33,703 nt of DNA from Candidatus Altarchaeota archaeon (GTDB taxonomy: Archaea; Altiarchaeota; Altiarchaeia; IMC4; QMZM01): assembly GCA_030609775.1 (NCBI GenBank), contig JAUWTD010000009.1:1-33703 (forward strand). Reading direction: 5' to 3'. How positions within the stretch are numbered: position 1 is the stretch's first letter; each line of letters begins with the position of its first letter. The translations under genes and the position numbers were made by a program. The notes under the pieces were generated by a model. The model did no database searches, was not told the origin of the DNA, and saw only the letters and a list, made by a program, of their open reading frames with translations. Positions 1 through 8,105 of the stretch are shown piece after piece.

Positions 1-1
1 A

Positions 2-613
2 TTTTACCAGTTCCTTGAACTATTCCTTGAAAAACTTAGCAGTGAAGGCCCCACAATAGATACACTCATATTTGGAGGAGTGGGTTCAGTTGCAGGATTC
101 ATCGCATTCATAATAGCCGTCCGCGCAGCATTCTTCTCTCTTAGAAAAATTCATTTAAGGGGGAAAGTCCCTGGAAAAATAGTAACTGCAGCCAAAGAAG
201 ACAGCAAAAGAAAAATCAAAAAACATGACATAAAAGAAATAACCTCGATCCAAGCACTCAAAGAAGACAAAAGGCTAGGTGTTGTAGTCGCCTACCTTAT
301 TGTTGCAGAATTCGGAGTCATATCATCAAAAACCATCGCAGCCCCAAATACCACAGTGGGTATGGCATTCTTCGCCACATTCATGCTAGCGGCGTTTTTC
401 TTCATCTATCAAAGCTACAGCGACTACCTGAAGGGACTGAGGCATTTAATGGTCGTTTTCGTGGTGGGGGGAATACTTTCAATAATACTAGGATATTTCT
501 GGGGAGGATACCCTCTAGAAGAACTGCTATCTGAAGCATATTTTGTCTCAGATTCAATGGTAGCATTCGTAACAGGCATAGCAGTAAGCCTCTTTATGGG
601 AAGCAAAGGATAA
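2..613 (+). CDS. Multi-pass membrane protein, 5' end outside the window
   Basis: The reading frame is open from the first bases of the window to the TAA at 611-613, so this is the C-terminal part (about 203 residues) of a longer protein. A GTG at 80 is preceded by GGAGGAG, but that stretch touches the GTG and reads in frame as Phe-Gly-Gly, so I treat it as coding and not as a ribosome site. About five hydrophobic segments are visible: one just after residue 27, then a basic cytoplasmic-looking stretch rich in Lys, then four more, ending near MVAFVTGIAVSLFMGSKG. I do not recognise the family. No signature motif or catalytic residues are visible. Its neighbours do not suggest a role because the next 475 bases carry no convincing gene. 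Confidence 0.7.
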   Translation, partial: FYQFLELFLEKLSSEGPTIDTLIFGGVGSVAGFIAFIIAVRAAFFSLRKIHLRGKVPGKIVTAAKEDSKRKIKKHDIKEITSIQALKEDKRLGVVVAYLIVAEFGVISSKTIAAPNTTVGMAFFATFMLAAFFFIYQSYSDYLKGLRHLMVVFVVGGILSIILGYFWGGYPLEELLSEAYFVSDSMVAFVTGIAVSLFMGSKG

Positions 614-674
614 AAGGTTATTCTCAGATAATCTGCCATTAACCTTGCTAAAAAAATAGTATGTTTCTTGCATT

Positions 675-797
675 TTACCAGGAGGGATCAACCTCCATCT
701 TCCCGTCTTTGAATTTGATATACTTCTTAATCAGGCACTTAACAACCTTCACTAAAGCATCTACTTTTTCTTTGTCTCGAGGTTTACGCCTAATCAT
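675..797 (-). CDS. Possible 40-residue basic protein
   Basis: On the minus strand an ATG at 797 opens a 40-codon frame ending TAA at 675. It begins MIRRKPRDKEKVDALVKV, is rich in Lys/Arg/Asp and ends in DPSW. A stop codon two codons upstream fixes the maximal length. AGAGGG lies about 12 nt before the ATG, a poor distance for a ribosome site. The composition is that of a soluble charged protein and differs from the hydrophobic shadow frame on the other strand. I do not recognise it, and there is no context support. It could be chance. Confidence 0.3.
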   Translation of the reverse strand: MIRRKPRDKEKVDALVKVVKCLIKKYIKFKDGKMEVDPSW

Positions 798-907
798 CTT
801 TTATCTATTCCCTCTGTTAATTATTGCAATTAGTTATTTTTGAGGTATGCACATAAAACATCCACAGAAAGAAACATGTTGGTGAAACCCACAGCATCGA
901 AAAAACC

Positions 908-967
908 GTGGAGAAAACTGTGGAGAAAACTTCGGAGAAAACTGTGGAGAAAACTTCGGAGAAAAAA
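908..967. repeat. Five tandem 12-bp units
   Basis: Units of consensus KYGGAGAAAACT (first two bases GT or TC) run head to tail at 908-919, 920-931, 932-943, 944-955 and 956-967, the last with an altered 3' end. The order is GT, GT, TC, GT, TC. Because 12 is a multiple of three, the plus strand reads VEKT or SEKT in each unit. The frame is open from 857 to the TAA at 991-993 but lacks an ATG. Confidence 0.9.
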
Positions 968-1061
968 ACCAGATTAATAAAGGAAATCCTGTAATCACCA
1001 CGAAAAAAACTAAACAAAGAATAACCTATCTAATGATAAAGTGTGTTGGATAGCAGATTAT

Positions 1062-1069
1062 TTTATATT
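1062..1069 (+). promoter_or_regulatory. TATA-like box of the OB-HD exonuclease gene
   Basis: TTTATATT is centred about 24 bases before the ATG at 1089, the spacing expected between an archaeal TATA box and a leaderless start. It therefore supports the ATG at 1089 over the GTG at 1041, which lies upstream of the box. Confidence 0.5.
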
Positions 1070-1088
1070 GTGTAATCAGAGTTATATT

Positions 1089-1997
1089 ATGGTGAAAACC
1101 TTGTATGTTAAAGACATAGGATCAGAGAAACCCGTAGAGATGCAGTTAGCAGTATACTCGATCCGAGTCAAAAAAACCCGGAACGGCGACCACTTCATCC
1201 AGTTTGTTTTAGGTGACAGAACCGGCACAATAAATGCGAACCACTGGACCTCCAAAACCAAAAAAACCCACCAGATACTAGACGGGTTAACTGAAGGAGA
1301 CGTCGTTGAGGTTAAAGGCAGTGTAGGAAGATTCAACAACGAATACAATCTAACAGTCAGCCCCAATAAAGGAGAATACGTGCGCCGCATAGATACGGCA
1401 GAGTATGATGAATCCGACTTCAAGTACGCAGTAGACCGAGACCGGGATAAATTATTTGCTGAACTCAAAGAGTATATGGACCAAGTCACTGACACCTTCC
1501 TAAAGACGCTGGTGGAATCATTTCTATGTGACCCGGAACTAAAACAGTCTTTTATTAATTGCCCGGCCGCCCAAAGAAAACACCACAACTACCTAGGGGG
1601 TCTGATGGAGCACACATTGGGTGTGCTCAAACTCTGCGACTGCATGCAAGCATATTATAAGGGGATTGATCGAGACCTGGTTATTGTAGGGGCAATACTG
1701 CATGATTTAGGTAAAATATATACATACGAGTACGAGCGTATGGCGATATCCTGGACCGAAGAAGGAACACACCTAAACCACATAATATCATGCGATCAAC
1801 TGATATCAGAACACATCAAGGAAATAAATAACTTTCCTAAGGATTTAGAATTAAAGTTGCGTAATATGCTGTTAAGTCATCATGGGGAGGTGTCGAATGG
1901 CTGGGGTTCGGCGGTGAACCCCCAGACACCTGAAGCAGTTCTACTACATTACGCAGATTTATTGGATTCCAGGGTTAAAGGAAGACTAGATGAGTAG
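1089..1997 (+). CDS. YhaM-like 3'-5' exoribonuclease, OB-fold plus HD domain
   Basis: 302 residues from the ATG at 1089. A GTG 16 codons upstream is rejected because the TATA-like box lies between the two. Residues about 15-95 look like an OB-fold nucleic-acid-binding domain (FVLGDRTGTINANHW, then GDVVEVKGSVGRF). Residues about 150-300 form an HD-type phosphohydrolase domain with HHNYLGGLMEHT, the metal-binding AILHDLGK and a later LLSHHGE. This OB-HD order is that of YhaM/COG3481 proteins, which in Bacillus are 3'-5' exonucleases acting on RNA and also DNA. A role in RNA turnover is inferred from the family. The gene is convergent with the helicase gene, and only three bases separate the two stops. 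Confidence 0.85.
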   Translation: MVKTLYVKDIGSEKPVEMQLAVYSIRVKKTRNGDHFIQFVLGDRTGTINANHWTSKTKKTHQILDGLTEGDVVEVKGSVGRFNNEYNLTVSPNKGEYVRRIDTAEYDESDFKYAVDRDRDKLFAELKEYMDQVTDTFLKTLVESFLCDPELKQSFINCPAAQRKHHNYLGGLMEHTLGVLKLCDCMQAYYKGIDRDLVIVGAILHDLGKIYTYEYERMAISWTEEGTHLNHIISCDQLISEHIKEINNFPKDLELKLRNMLLSHHGEVSNGWGSAVNPQTPEAVLLHYADLLDSRVKGRLDE

Positions 1998-2000
1998 GTA

Positions 2001-4481
2001 TTATATGTATGTGTTTATCGTATCTTGTTTATCAGTTATTTTCAGCACAGGATACCGGCCCCGGGTTCGATGAATCACGTCCTTGGAGATTAGATCATTT
2101 ATTTTATCAAGCACCTGCTTCTGCGTTAAATGCGACAAAACACCATAATATTTGGACTCATTGAATCCTTTCCCGATTATTTTTTTGTTTTTTGATCCGG
2201 TTAATATACCCGAAACCAATCCGCTTCCGAACCGTGATTTAGTTTCTGTGATAGTTTCCAAAATGAGTTGGGTTAGGTTTAAATCAACCCGACCTGAATC
2301 GGTTTTAGGAGGTAGAGTATCTTCTACACTGGAATCCTTGGATAGGTCTGGCCCCTGCATGGAACCCCATTCCTTGATTTTTTGGGTTATTAATGATTCG
2401 GCTTCATTTGAATGAATCACCTGCATTTCATTTTGCATCCAATCCGGAAGCAATTTCATAACACCAAAGGAGGACACATCACAGTACCGTGAATCACCTA
2501 AGAGGAGTATTCCCCGCTCCCGGGGGCTTCTTATGCATCGACCCAAGGCCTGGACTGCCGCAGTTACAGCTGAGAGATAATAGCCTATCTCTTTACCTGC
2601 GCCCCGCCCAAACATACGCTCATAGTAGTGATTGATTTTCTTTTGTTTCAGGTTCCACTGAGATAGGGGAAGACCTATAACTGCTACAGCGTTCATTGCT
2701 TCCCCTGTGAAATCAACGCCTTCACTAAAACTCCCCCGGCATACACCCAATAAAGCGGCGTTCCCATGATTTTTGTATTCTTCGATAAATTTGTGTTTGT
2801 TTATCATCCGGCTTTCATCCATTAATTCCTTCCCAGACCTCTGAGACAGGCCCAGAGAGTAGCTAAGATATTCTTCTTTCAAACCATAACTTGTGAAAAA
2901 TAATGCAATATTTCCTTCAACTGCAAACAATGCTTTCATGCATTCTTTTATGTTAGCACGGTTCATCTCATTTTCACGGAGTCTCCTCTGAGAACTTGTG
3001 TCCTTACAGCAGAGTATAAACCGGTTTTCCAGAGGAAACGGAGAAGAAATGTTCATTTCCCGAGTATTGATTTCATCATAGAACAAAAGCTTACGATATA
3101 GTTTTGTCGGCGTTAATGTCCCGGAAAGGAGTGTTAGTGATCTGAAAGAGTCCGAGAGATATTTCACTGCATCCCGGGGATCTATATCGATTATTTTCAT
3201 GGAGATATCATAGTCTTCGATATTGATTCGCCCATCAAGGGTTTCTCCAACAGTTTTCGACAAAGGTTTGATGGATACCATCTTGATGTATCGGTCCTCT
3301 GATTTGTCAAGGATCTGTTTTAATGCTTCAGCCACCCGACATATGCCCGGAAGAGGTGTTTCATCAGGGATCTGCAGGCTCTGTTTCTTTTTATGGAATT
3401 GGGTTCTTATGGATTCTGCTGCAGAATATAAACGCTCTAATGATTCAGAATCAGGCTTAAACATTTCTTCTTTAGACACTACATCCTCAATTAATCCACC
3501 TAAAAGCTCAGAGTTGTGTTTACTTGAAAACCAATTATACAAAAAAAGGTTAAGGTCTTCTAGGAGGATGACTACGTCAACAATATTTTTTTTAATTGAT
3601 TCCAGGGAATATTCGATGTCATATAGTTTTCCCTCATTAACTAACTGAAGTGCATCCAAAACATCTTTTTTACTGAACTCCAGTGAACAGATATCTTGCA
3701 GATACGCAGATAGATTATGTGCTTCATCCACTACCAGATGCACATCTTCAAAGCCACAGCCAAACCAATTAGAGCTAATAACAGATTCCCTGACATTCGG
3801 ATCAAGAAGATAATGATAGTGGAGGACTATAACATCAGATCTGCTTAACGTATTCTTCATAAGCTCATAGGGACACTTAGGATATATTCGGTTAACACAG
3901 TACATAAAAAATTTTTCAGGGGTCACAGGATTATTTAGCTGATCATTAATCAGCCTCATCGCTTCACCATTAAACAAAGACTTACTCTGATCCTCTTGGA
4001 AACAATTAATGAGATACGGACAGAATAATTCATCAGGCTTAGTAAAGCCCATGCTAGAAATCCAGTCCCGACCATACCAAACAACACCCTTTTTTATCCG
4101 GGATAAAGAATTCTTACGCATGAGACCGCATAAGTCATAGTCCACATTCATTGGGCAAACATTACCTCGTCCAACAAGCAAACCAAATTTTAAGTTGCTA
4201 TGTTTTCTTTTAACACGCATAAATTCCTGAATAAACATCCGATACTGGCTGTGGGTTCTAGTAATTACGGCAAGTTTCTCATCCTTTGACATAGCCTCCA
4301 AGACACCACCCAAAACCATGGCAGTCTTCCCTGTTCCAGTCGGACTATTCAACAATAAAGGAATACCTTCCCTAACAGAATCAAATATGCCTTCCACACC
4401 CTCTTTTTGGTGAGGTCTAAAACATTTATGTGGAAAAAACCAAAATCTTCGTCCAGAACAGCCATCGATACTATTTAACAC
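2001..4481 (-). CDS. XPD/Rad3-family DNA helicase with C-terminal RQC domain
   Basis: 826 residues from a GTG at 4481. SF2 helicase motifs are clear: SPTGTGKT (about 46-53), VDEAHNL (251-257) and motif VI QALGRCIRSPRERG. Between Walker A and DEAH lie cysteines in an XPD-like setting (C109, C118, C154, C160, C195, C203), with CPYELMK followed by HYHYLLDPNV as in XPD. This suggests a 4Fe-4S cluster, although which four cysteines are ligands is uncertain. Residues about 735-818 resemble the RQC winged helix of RecQ helicases: TKSRFGSGLVSGILTGSKNK, then YYG, then GRYPVLKITD. Typical archaeal XPD is shorter and lacks this domain. The likely role is 5'-3' unwinding in repair. The gene lies 12 nt downstream of the Yip1-like gene, so the two are probably co-transcribed. 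The exact start is uncertain. Confidence 0.9.
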   Translation of the reverse strand: MLNSIDGCSGRRFWFFPHKCFRPHQKEGVEGIFDSVREGIPLLLNSPTGTGKTAMVLGGVLEAMSKDEKLAVITRTHSQYRMFIQEFMRVKRKHSNLKFGLLVGRGNVCPMNVDYDLCGLMRKNSLSRIKKGVVWYGRDWISSMGFTKPDELFCPYLINCFQEDQSKSLFNGEAMRLINDQLNNPVTPEKFFMYCVNRIYPKCPYELMKNTLSRSDVIVLHYHYLLDPNVRESVISSNWFGCGFEDVHLVVDEAHNLSAYLQDICSLEFSKKDVLDALQLVNEGKLYDIEYSLESIKKNIVDVVILLEDLNLFLYNWFSSKHNSELLGGLIEDVVSKEEMFKPDSESLERLYSAAESIRTQFHKKKQSLQIPDETPLPGICRVAEALKQILDKSEDRYIKMVSIKPLSKTVGETLDGRINIEDYDISMKIIDIDPRDAVKYLSDSFRSLTLLSGTLTPTKLYRKLLFYDEINTREMNISSPFPLENRFILCCKDTSSQRRLRENEMNRANIKECMKALFAVEGNIALFFTSYGLKEEYLSYSLGLSQRSGKELMDESRMINKHKFIEEYKNHGNAALLGVCRGSFSEGVDFTGEAMNAVAVIGLPLSQWNLKQKKINHYYERMFGRGAGKEIGYYLSAVTAAVQALGRCIRSPRERGILLLGDSRYCDVSSFGVMKLLPDWMQNEMQVIHSNEAESLITQKIKEWGSMQGPDLSKDSSVEDTLPPKTDSGRVDLNLTQLILETITETKSRFGSGLVSGILTGSKNKKIIGKGFNESKYYGVLSHLTQKQVLDKINDLISKDVIHRTRGRYPVLKITDKQDTINTYI

Positions 4482-4493
4482 ATCAACAATAAC

Positions 4494-5147
4494 TTAATAA
4501 CACCAAGGGGGTATGATTCGAATTGGTGCCTCGTTTCTAGGTATTCCAAACCAGTTTAAGGCTTTTGCTATGAGGTTTATAATAGAGAGCCCAATCCAAA
4601 ACATGACCATCAACAAAAATGAAGAGACTACCAAAAAGAAGATGAATATGATTAGGGATTTATCAAAGCCAAATCTCGCATTGATTGCAACATATAACAG
4701 ATACAGCCCATAGCCTATGCCCAGGTAATGCAAGACTATTGTTAATATATGGGCTCTGAATAGTCCAGTGAGCAGGACAACTGATAGAGGATATGCGATA
4801 ATAGAGATAATTTCTTCGGGTTCTACTTCCCTGCCAGTCAGGCCTTTACCGAAAAGAGAGATGATGGCCCCAGCTGCAATAGGCAAAAACACAAGAACAA
4901 GATAGGTAACAAACGCTGATTCAATAGCTGAATTAATCTGGCATGTGCTCTCAGAATCAAACCCTGCCTTATAATAGAGGTTCATAAAATAACCTATAAA
5001 GAGGGGGACACCAAAAGCCAATAGGTATCCGACCATATGACGGGAGGACTCCGGATCCAGTTCTTCGAAGAATTTGTTTGTTTTAGACGGAGTTATCATC
5101 CTAACAAAATTGATAACTTCGTTTTTAAATGACTTGATAAGACCCAT
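4494..5147 (-). CDS. Yip1-like integral membrane protein
   Basis: 217 residues with ATG at 5147. About five hydrophobic segments follow a basic amphipathic N-terminus (MGLIKSFKNEVINFVRMI). The stretch from about residue 8 to 40, with the membrane segments after it, resembles archaeal Yip1-domain proteins (Pfam Yip1), whose function in archaea is not known. An acidic loop near residue 105 (GREVEPEEI) separates membrane segments. The gene precedes the XPD-like helicase gene by 12 nt, which looks like an operon of convenience. The family call rests on general pattern only. Confidence 0.65.
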   Translation of the reverse strand: MGLIKSFKNEVINFVRMITPSKTNKFFEELDPESSRHMVGYLLAFGVPLFIGYFMNLYYKAGFDSESTCQINSAIESAFVTYLVLVFLPIAAGAIISLFGKGLTGREVEPEEIISIIAYPLSVVLLTGLFRAHILTIVLHYLGIGYGLYLLYVAINARFGFDKSLIIFIFFLVVSSFLLMVMFWIGLSIINLIAKALNWFGIPRNEAPIRIIPPWCY

Positions 5148-5212
5148 TTTTATCCCCAGATAGTTAATTGTTATTATTACTCTTTCATTAAATTAGTAAT
5201 CCGTAAATAAAA

Positions 5213-6331
5213 ATGTATAGCATTGTAGTAGTCAGATATGGAGAAATATTTTTAAAAAGCGAGTATGTTAAAAGAAAGTTTGAAAACAGATTCATAGAAA
5301 ATATACGATATATGCTCAAGAAAAAAGGTCTTGAAGGCAAAATCATGCGGAGAAGGCATAGAATATACATAAAAACCAGTGAAGCCGACCAGATTGCTCA
5401 TTTTCTGAGCAGGGTCTTTGGCGTGGTATCTGTAAGCCCTGCAATCGAAACCTCGGCAGATATTGAAATAATCGCTGAGGAAGGGCTTAAACTGGCAAAA
5501 AAAACAATATCAGAGAAAGAATGTTTCGCTGTGAGAGCCAAGAGAACAGGACAGCACAGCTTCGGCAGCATGGATGTGGAAAGAGCGGTCGCATCAAGGA
5601 TAATAGAGGAAATCGGTGCCCCGGTTAACTTAACTAACCCAGACAAAACAATATTTGTAGAGATAATGCAAGAAGACGCATTCGTATTTGATAAAAAGAT
5701 ACAAGGAGTGGGAGGACTACCCTATGGAACACAAAGCAAAGTCGTTGCGTTAGTCTCTTTGGGAATTGATTCCCCGGTGGCTGCGTGGATGATGATGCAT
5801 AGAGGCTGCAAGGTAGTTGCGCTGCACTTCAACATAGAAGAGAGGACAGGAGGAATAGAAGATATCCTAAAGGTACTTGAGGAGTTTTCCATTCACAGGA
5901 TAAAGCTTTATGTCGTACCCTATGACAATATTCTTGCAGATATTGCAAAAAATTCAGGCAAATATGCCTGCGTTATCTGTAAAAGAACCATGCTGAGGAT
6001 TGCACAAAAAATATCTGCCATAGAGAAAGCCCATGGCATAGTCACAGGAGACAGCATTGGACAGGTTGCAAGCCAGACCATCGAAAATTTGGAGACACTC
6101 AGCGAGGTTGCATCACCCATCTACAGGCCCTTGATAGGCATGGACAAAAAAGAGATAATAGACAAAGCAAGGATAATAGAAACCTATAAACTTGCGGATA
6201 AAAGAAGATGCTGGTTTGTACCTAAAAAACCTGCAACAATATCAGATCTGGATGAAATAAAGGCAATAGAGTCAAAGATAGGTATAGGGAAACTTATAGA
6301 TGAAATAGATTTAGAATGTTTAGTAAAATAG
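5213..6331 (+). CDS. thiI: tRNA 4-thiouridine sulfurtransferase ThiI
   Basis: 372 residues. The order is an N-terminal ferredoxin-like segment (VVRYGEIFLKSEYVKRKFEN), a THUMP tRNA-binding domain (about 60-165), then the adenylating PP-loop domain starting at SLGIDSPVAAW (182 onward). ThiI activates U8 of tRNA with ATP and accepts sulfur to make 4-thiouridine; some ThiI also feed thiamine thiazole synthesis. The PP-loop reads SLGIDS where SGGIDS is common. CVICKRTM in the PP-loop domain offers a Cys-x2-Cys pair. There is no C-terminal rhodanese domain, as usual in archaea. The ATG directly follows an A-rich stretch, with a TATA-like TTAAATTA about 20 bases upstream, which suggests leaderless transcription. 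The 3' end overlaps dtdA by 16 nt. Confidence 0.96.
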   Translation: MYSIVVVRYGEIFLKSEYVKRKFENRFIENIRYMLKKKGLEGKIMRRRHRIYIKTSEADQIAHFLSRVFGVVSVSPAIETSADIEIIAEEGLKLAKKTISEKECFAVRAKRTGQHSFGSMDVERAVASRIIEEIGAPVNLTNPDKTIFVEIMQEDAFVFDKKIQGVGGLPYGTQSKVVALVSLGIDSPVAAWMMMHRGCKVVALHFNIEERTGGIEDILKVLEEFSIHRIKLYVVPYDNILADIAKNSGKYACVICKRTMLRIAQKISAIEKAHGIVTGDSIGQVASQTIENLETLSEVASPIYRPLIGMDKKEIIDKARIIETYKLADKRRCWFVPKKPATISDLDEIKAIESKIGIGKLIDEIDLECLVK

Positions 6332-7059
6332 TTTTATTTTATAGTAGAGACTCCGCCGGAAGAAATATTGCAAGAATCCTGGAAAAAATATCTGATGTGA
6401 ACATAGTCAGAGTAGAAAAAGAAATCCTATATCATAAGACGCTGCAAATAAACCCGGAGGTATGTATTGTTGCATCAAGGCATAAATCAGACTCAGGGAT
6501 CCAGGTTCTAACAACCCATTCACCAGGAAACTTTGGCACTGCAGAGTTTGGCGGAAATCTGCGTGAACTCTCTATTGCCCCGGCAACGTATCTGCGGAAG
6601 GCACTCATCTGTCTGGAGGAGGAAAAAGAAAAAAGAGACCTAGAATATGAAACAAGCTTTGAGGCAACACATCATGGACCAACATCCCTTGGATTCCCGA
6701 TAATGTTTGTTGAGGTAGGCAGCTCAGAAAAACAATGGAGTGATTTGGATGCATGCAGCGCTGTTGCAGAGGCCATAAAAAGGCTTGTTGAATCAGAGCC
6801 TGAGGACACACCTTCTGCAATAGGTTTAGGGGGAGGACACTATTGCAGAAAGTTTTCAAAGATCAGAAAATATGCAATAGGCCACATCTGCCCAAAACAC
6901 AATTTAGGTAGATTAGATAAGGTCATGATAGAGCAGATGATAGCAAAAACAATGCCTAAACCAGAGGTTGCATTAATTGAGAAAAAAGGCATGGGCACAG
7001 AAAAACATAGGATCATCGGTTTACTTGAAGAAACAGGATTAGATGTTGTGAAAATCTAA
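6316..7059 (+). CDS. dtdA: D-aminoacyl-tRNA deacylase DtdA (DTD2 type)
   Basis: 247 residues, the usual size of the archaeal/plant GEK1-DTD2 family. Conserved stretches are visible in order: ASRHKSDSG, TTHSPGNF, ATHHGPTSLGFPIMFVEVG, GLGGGHYCRKFS and GHICPKHNL. Several conserved His residues are probably zinc ligands or catalytic. The enzyme hydrolyses D-amino acids from mischarged tRNA. The 16-nt overlap with thiI (ATG at 6316 inside the thiI end) implies translational coupling, pairing two tRNA-directed functions. The stop codon shares bases with the stop of the convergent nurA gene. Confidence 0.94.
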   Translation: MFSKIVLFYSRDSAGRNIARILEKISDVNIVRVEKEILYHKTLQINPEVCIVASRHKSDSGIQVLTTHSPGNFGTAEFGGNLRELSIAPATYLRKALICLEEEKEKRDLEYETSFEATHHGPTSLGFPIMFVEVGSSEKQWSDLDACSAVAEAIKRLVESEPEDTPSAIGLGGGHYCRKFSKIRKYAIGHICPKHNLGRLDKVMIEQMIAKTMPKPEVALIEKKGMGTEKHRIIGLLEETGLDVVKI

Positions 7060-8060
7060 CCCTCCCTCATATTCCGATATAATGGATCCACGTCATTTTC
7101 TGCAATCAAGGCATCCAAAACACCCCCTATCTTCAGCCTCCTCGTCAAATAGTCAGTTAACCTCATAGGATAGATCTGGGTGTGCAATATGTCATCTTCC
7201 ATAAGCCATAAGCCTGCGATAACTGCTAGATCCTGCCTGAAATCGTCGTATGAGAACTCCCACCTAACAACTAAAGGATTGCTTTTTCTTGAATGAATAT
7301 AATTCAGAGGTTTTGAAGGTAGCTTCAGGTGACATATATTTACGCCGTCTTTTTTCTCTGACACATACTCACAATCATCCAAAACCATATCCAATAAAAC
7401 AATATTCGGAACTTCAAAACCCATGCGCCTTGCCAGATCAGATGAATGAGAATCCTCAACCAAACCAATAACCTTCCCCATACCCATTAATTCCTTATGC
7501 AATCTAAGAGCCGCCTTATGTTCAGGGAATCCTGAAATCTTAGCTTCATTTTTCAACCTCGCAAGGTTAGTTTGGAGGCTTCCATCCACCAAAAAATAAT
7601 CCACACTCCCTGAATCCATACACCTATATGAATCCATTAAAGAGGCATACTCTCCCATAATCCTAAGAGAATTCATTCTAGAGTCTATATGCCTATACGG
7701 CAAAAAAACCCCGATATCAGGAAAAGAATTATACATTAGATTCACATACCCTATTTCCCCCTGCGCCAAAGGATCAGGATGCCTGCTTCCATCGAATTCA
7801 GAGTATAAGACAACCGGATGAGAACCCCAGATCGCATGATATCTAAGCTCTTTTTTGACTATTGCAGAGTCAACAGACAAAAAAGATATGTTTTTGGGTG
7901 TCTCTGGTTTCAGTTTTTGCACCCTAACATCCTCGGCAATAAATCTTTTGCGTAACAGCTCCCGATCAAACTCCTTTTTTGTTAATTCACCTGCAATATT
8001 TTTGAATTTATCCTCAAGAAAGGACGCATCAAACCTGAAGTCGGGGCTAAGAATCTCCAT
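7056..8060 (-). CDS. nurA: NurA-family 5'-3' nuclease
   Basis: 334 residues with ATG at 8060. The NurA fold is suggested by SFLSVDSAIVKKE (about 59-71, the first acidic metal site), VDYFLVDGSLQ (about 155) and IGLVEDSHSSDLARRM near 200. NurA resects DNA ends together with the HerA helicase and Mre11-Rad50. None of those partners is in this window, so the usual operon is broken here. The last codon shares bases with the stop of dtdA. Only 45 bp separate its start from the divergent lysA gene. Confidence 0.8.
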   Translation of the reverse strand: MEILSPDFRFDASFLEDKFKNIAGELTKKEFDRELLRKRFIAEDVRVQKLKPETPKNISFLSVDSAIVKKELRYHAIWGSHPVVLYSEFDGSRHPDPLAQGEIGYVNLMYNSFPDIGVFLPYRHIDSRMNSLRIMGEYASLMDSYRCMDSGSVDYFLVDGSLQTNLARLKNEAKISGFPEHKAALRLHKELMGMGKVIGLVEDSHSSDLARRMGFEVPNIVLLDMVLDDCEYVSEKKDGVNICHLKLPSKPLNYIHSRKSNPLVVRWEFSYDDFRQDLAVIAGLWLMEDDILHTQIYPMRLTDYLTRRLKIGGVLDALIAENDVDPLYRNMREG

Positions 8061-8105
8061 TTTTAATCTATTGACTCAGAATAATATTATGAGTGGACAA
8101 TTAAA

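Larger units (their letters stand above)
614..1088. other. Gene-poor stretch with a tandem repeat
   Basis: No convincing gene lies in these 475 bases. They hold a 7-bp inverted repeat just after the upstream stop (AAGGTTA 614-620 and TAACCTT 640-646), a possible 40-residue reading frame on the minus strand (675-797), a 12-bp tandem repeat (908-967), and a TATA-like box close to the next gene. The repeat lies in a plus-strand frame open from 857 to its stop TAA at 991-993, with no good start codon. It reads as repeated VEKT/SEKT and ends KKTRLIKEIL, so the stretch may be the remnant of a Lys/Glu-rich protein gene. Confidence 0.6.

Noticed and set aside
661-843. Plus-strand 60-residue hydrophobic frame
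   Set aside because: Composition is that of the complement of a Lys-rich stretch; no ribosome site and no family features. The minus-strand 40-residue frame is more protein-like.
817-1017. Minus-strand frame rich in Phe, Ser and Val over the 12-bp repeat
   Set aside because: It is the complement of the repeat; its SEVFSTVF pattern is a direct result of the 12-bp unit, and it has no ribosome site.
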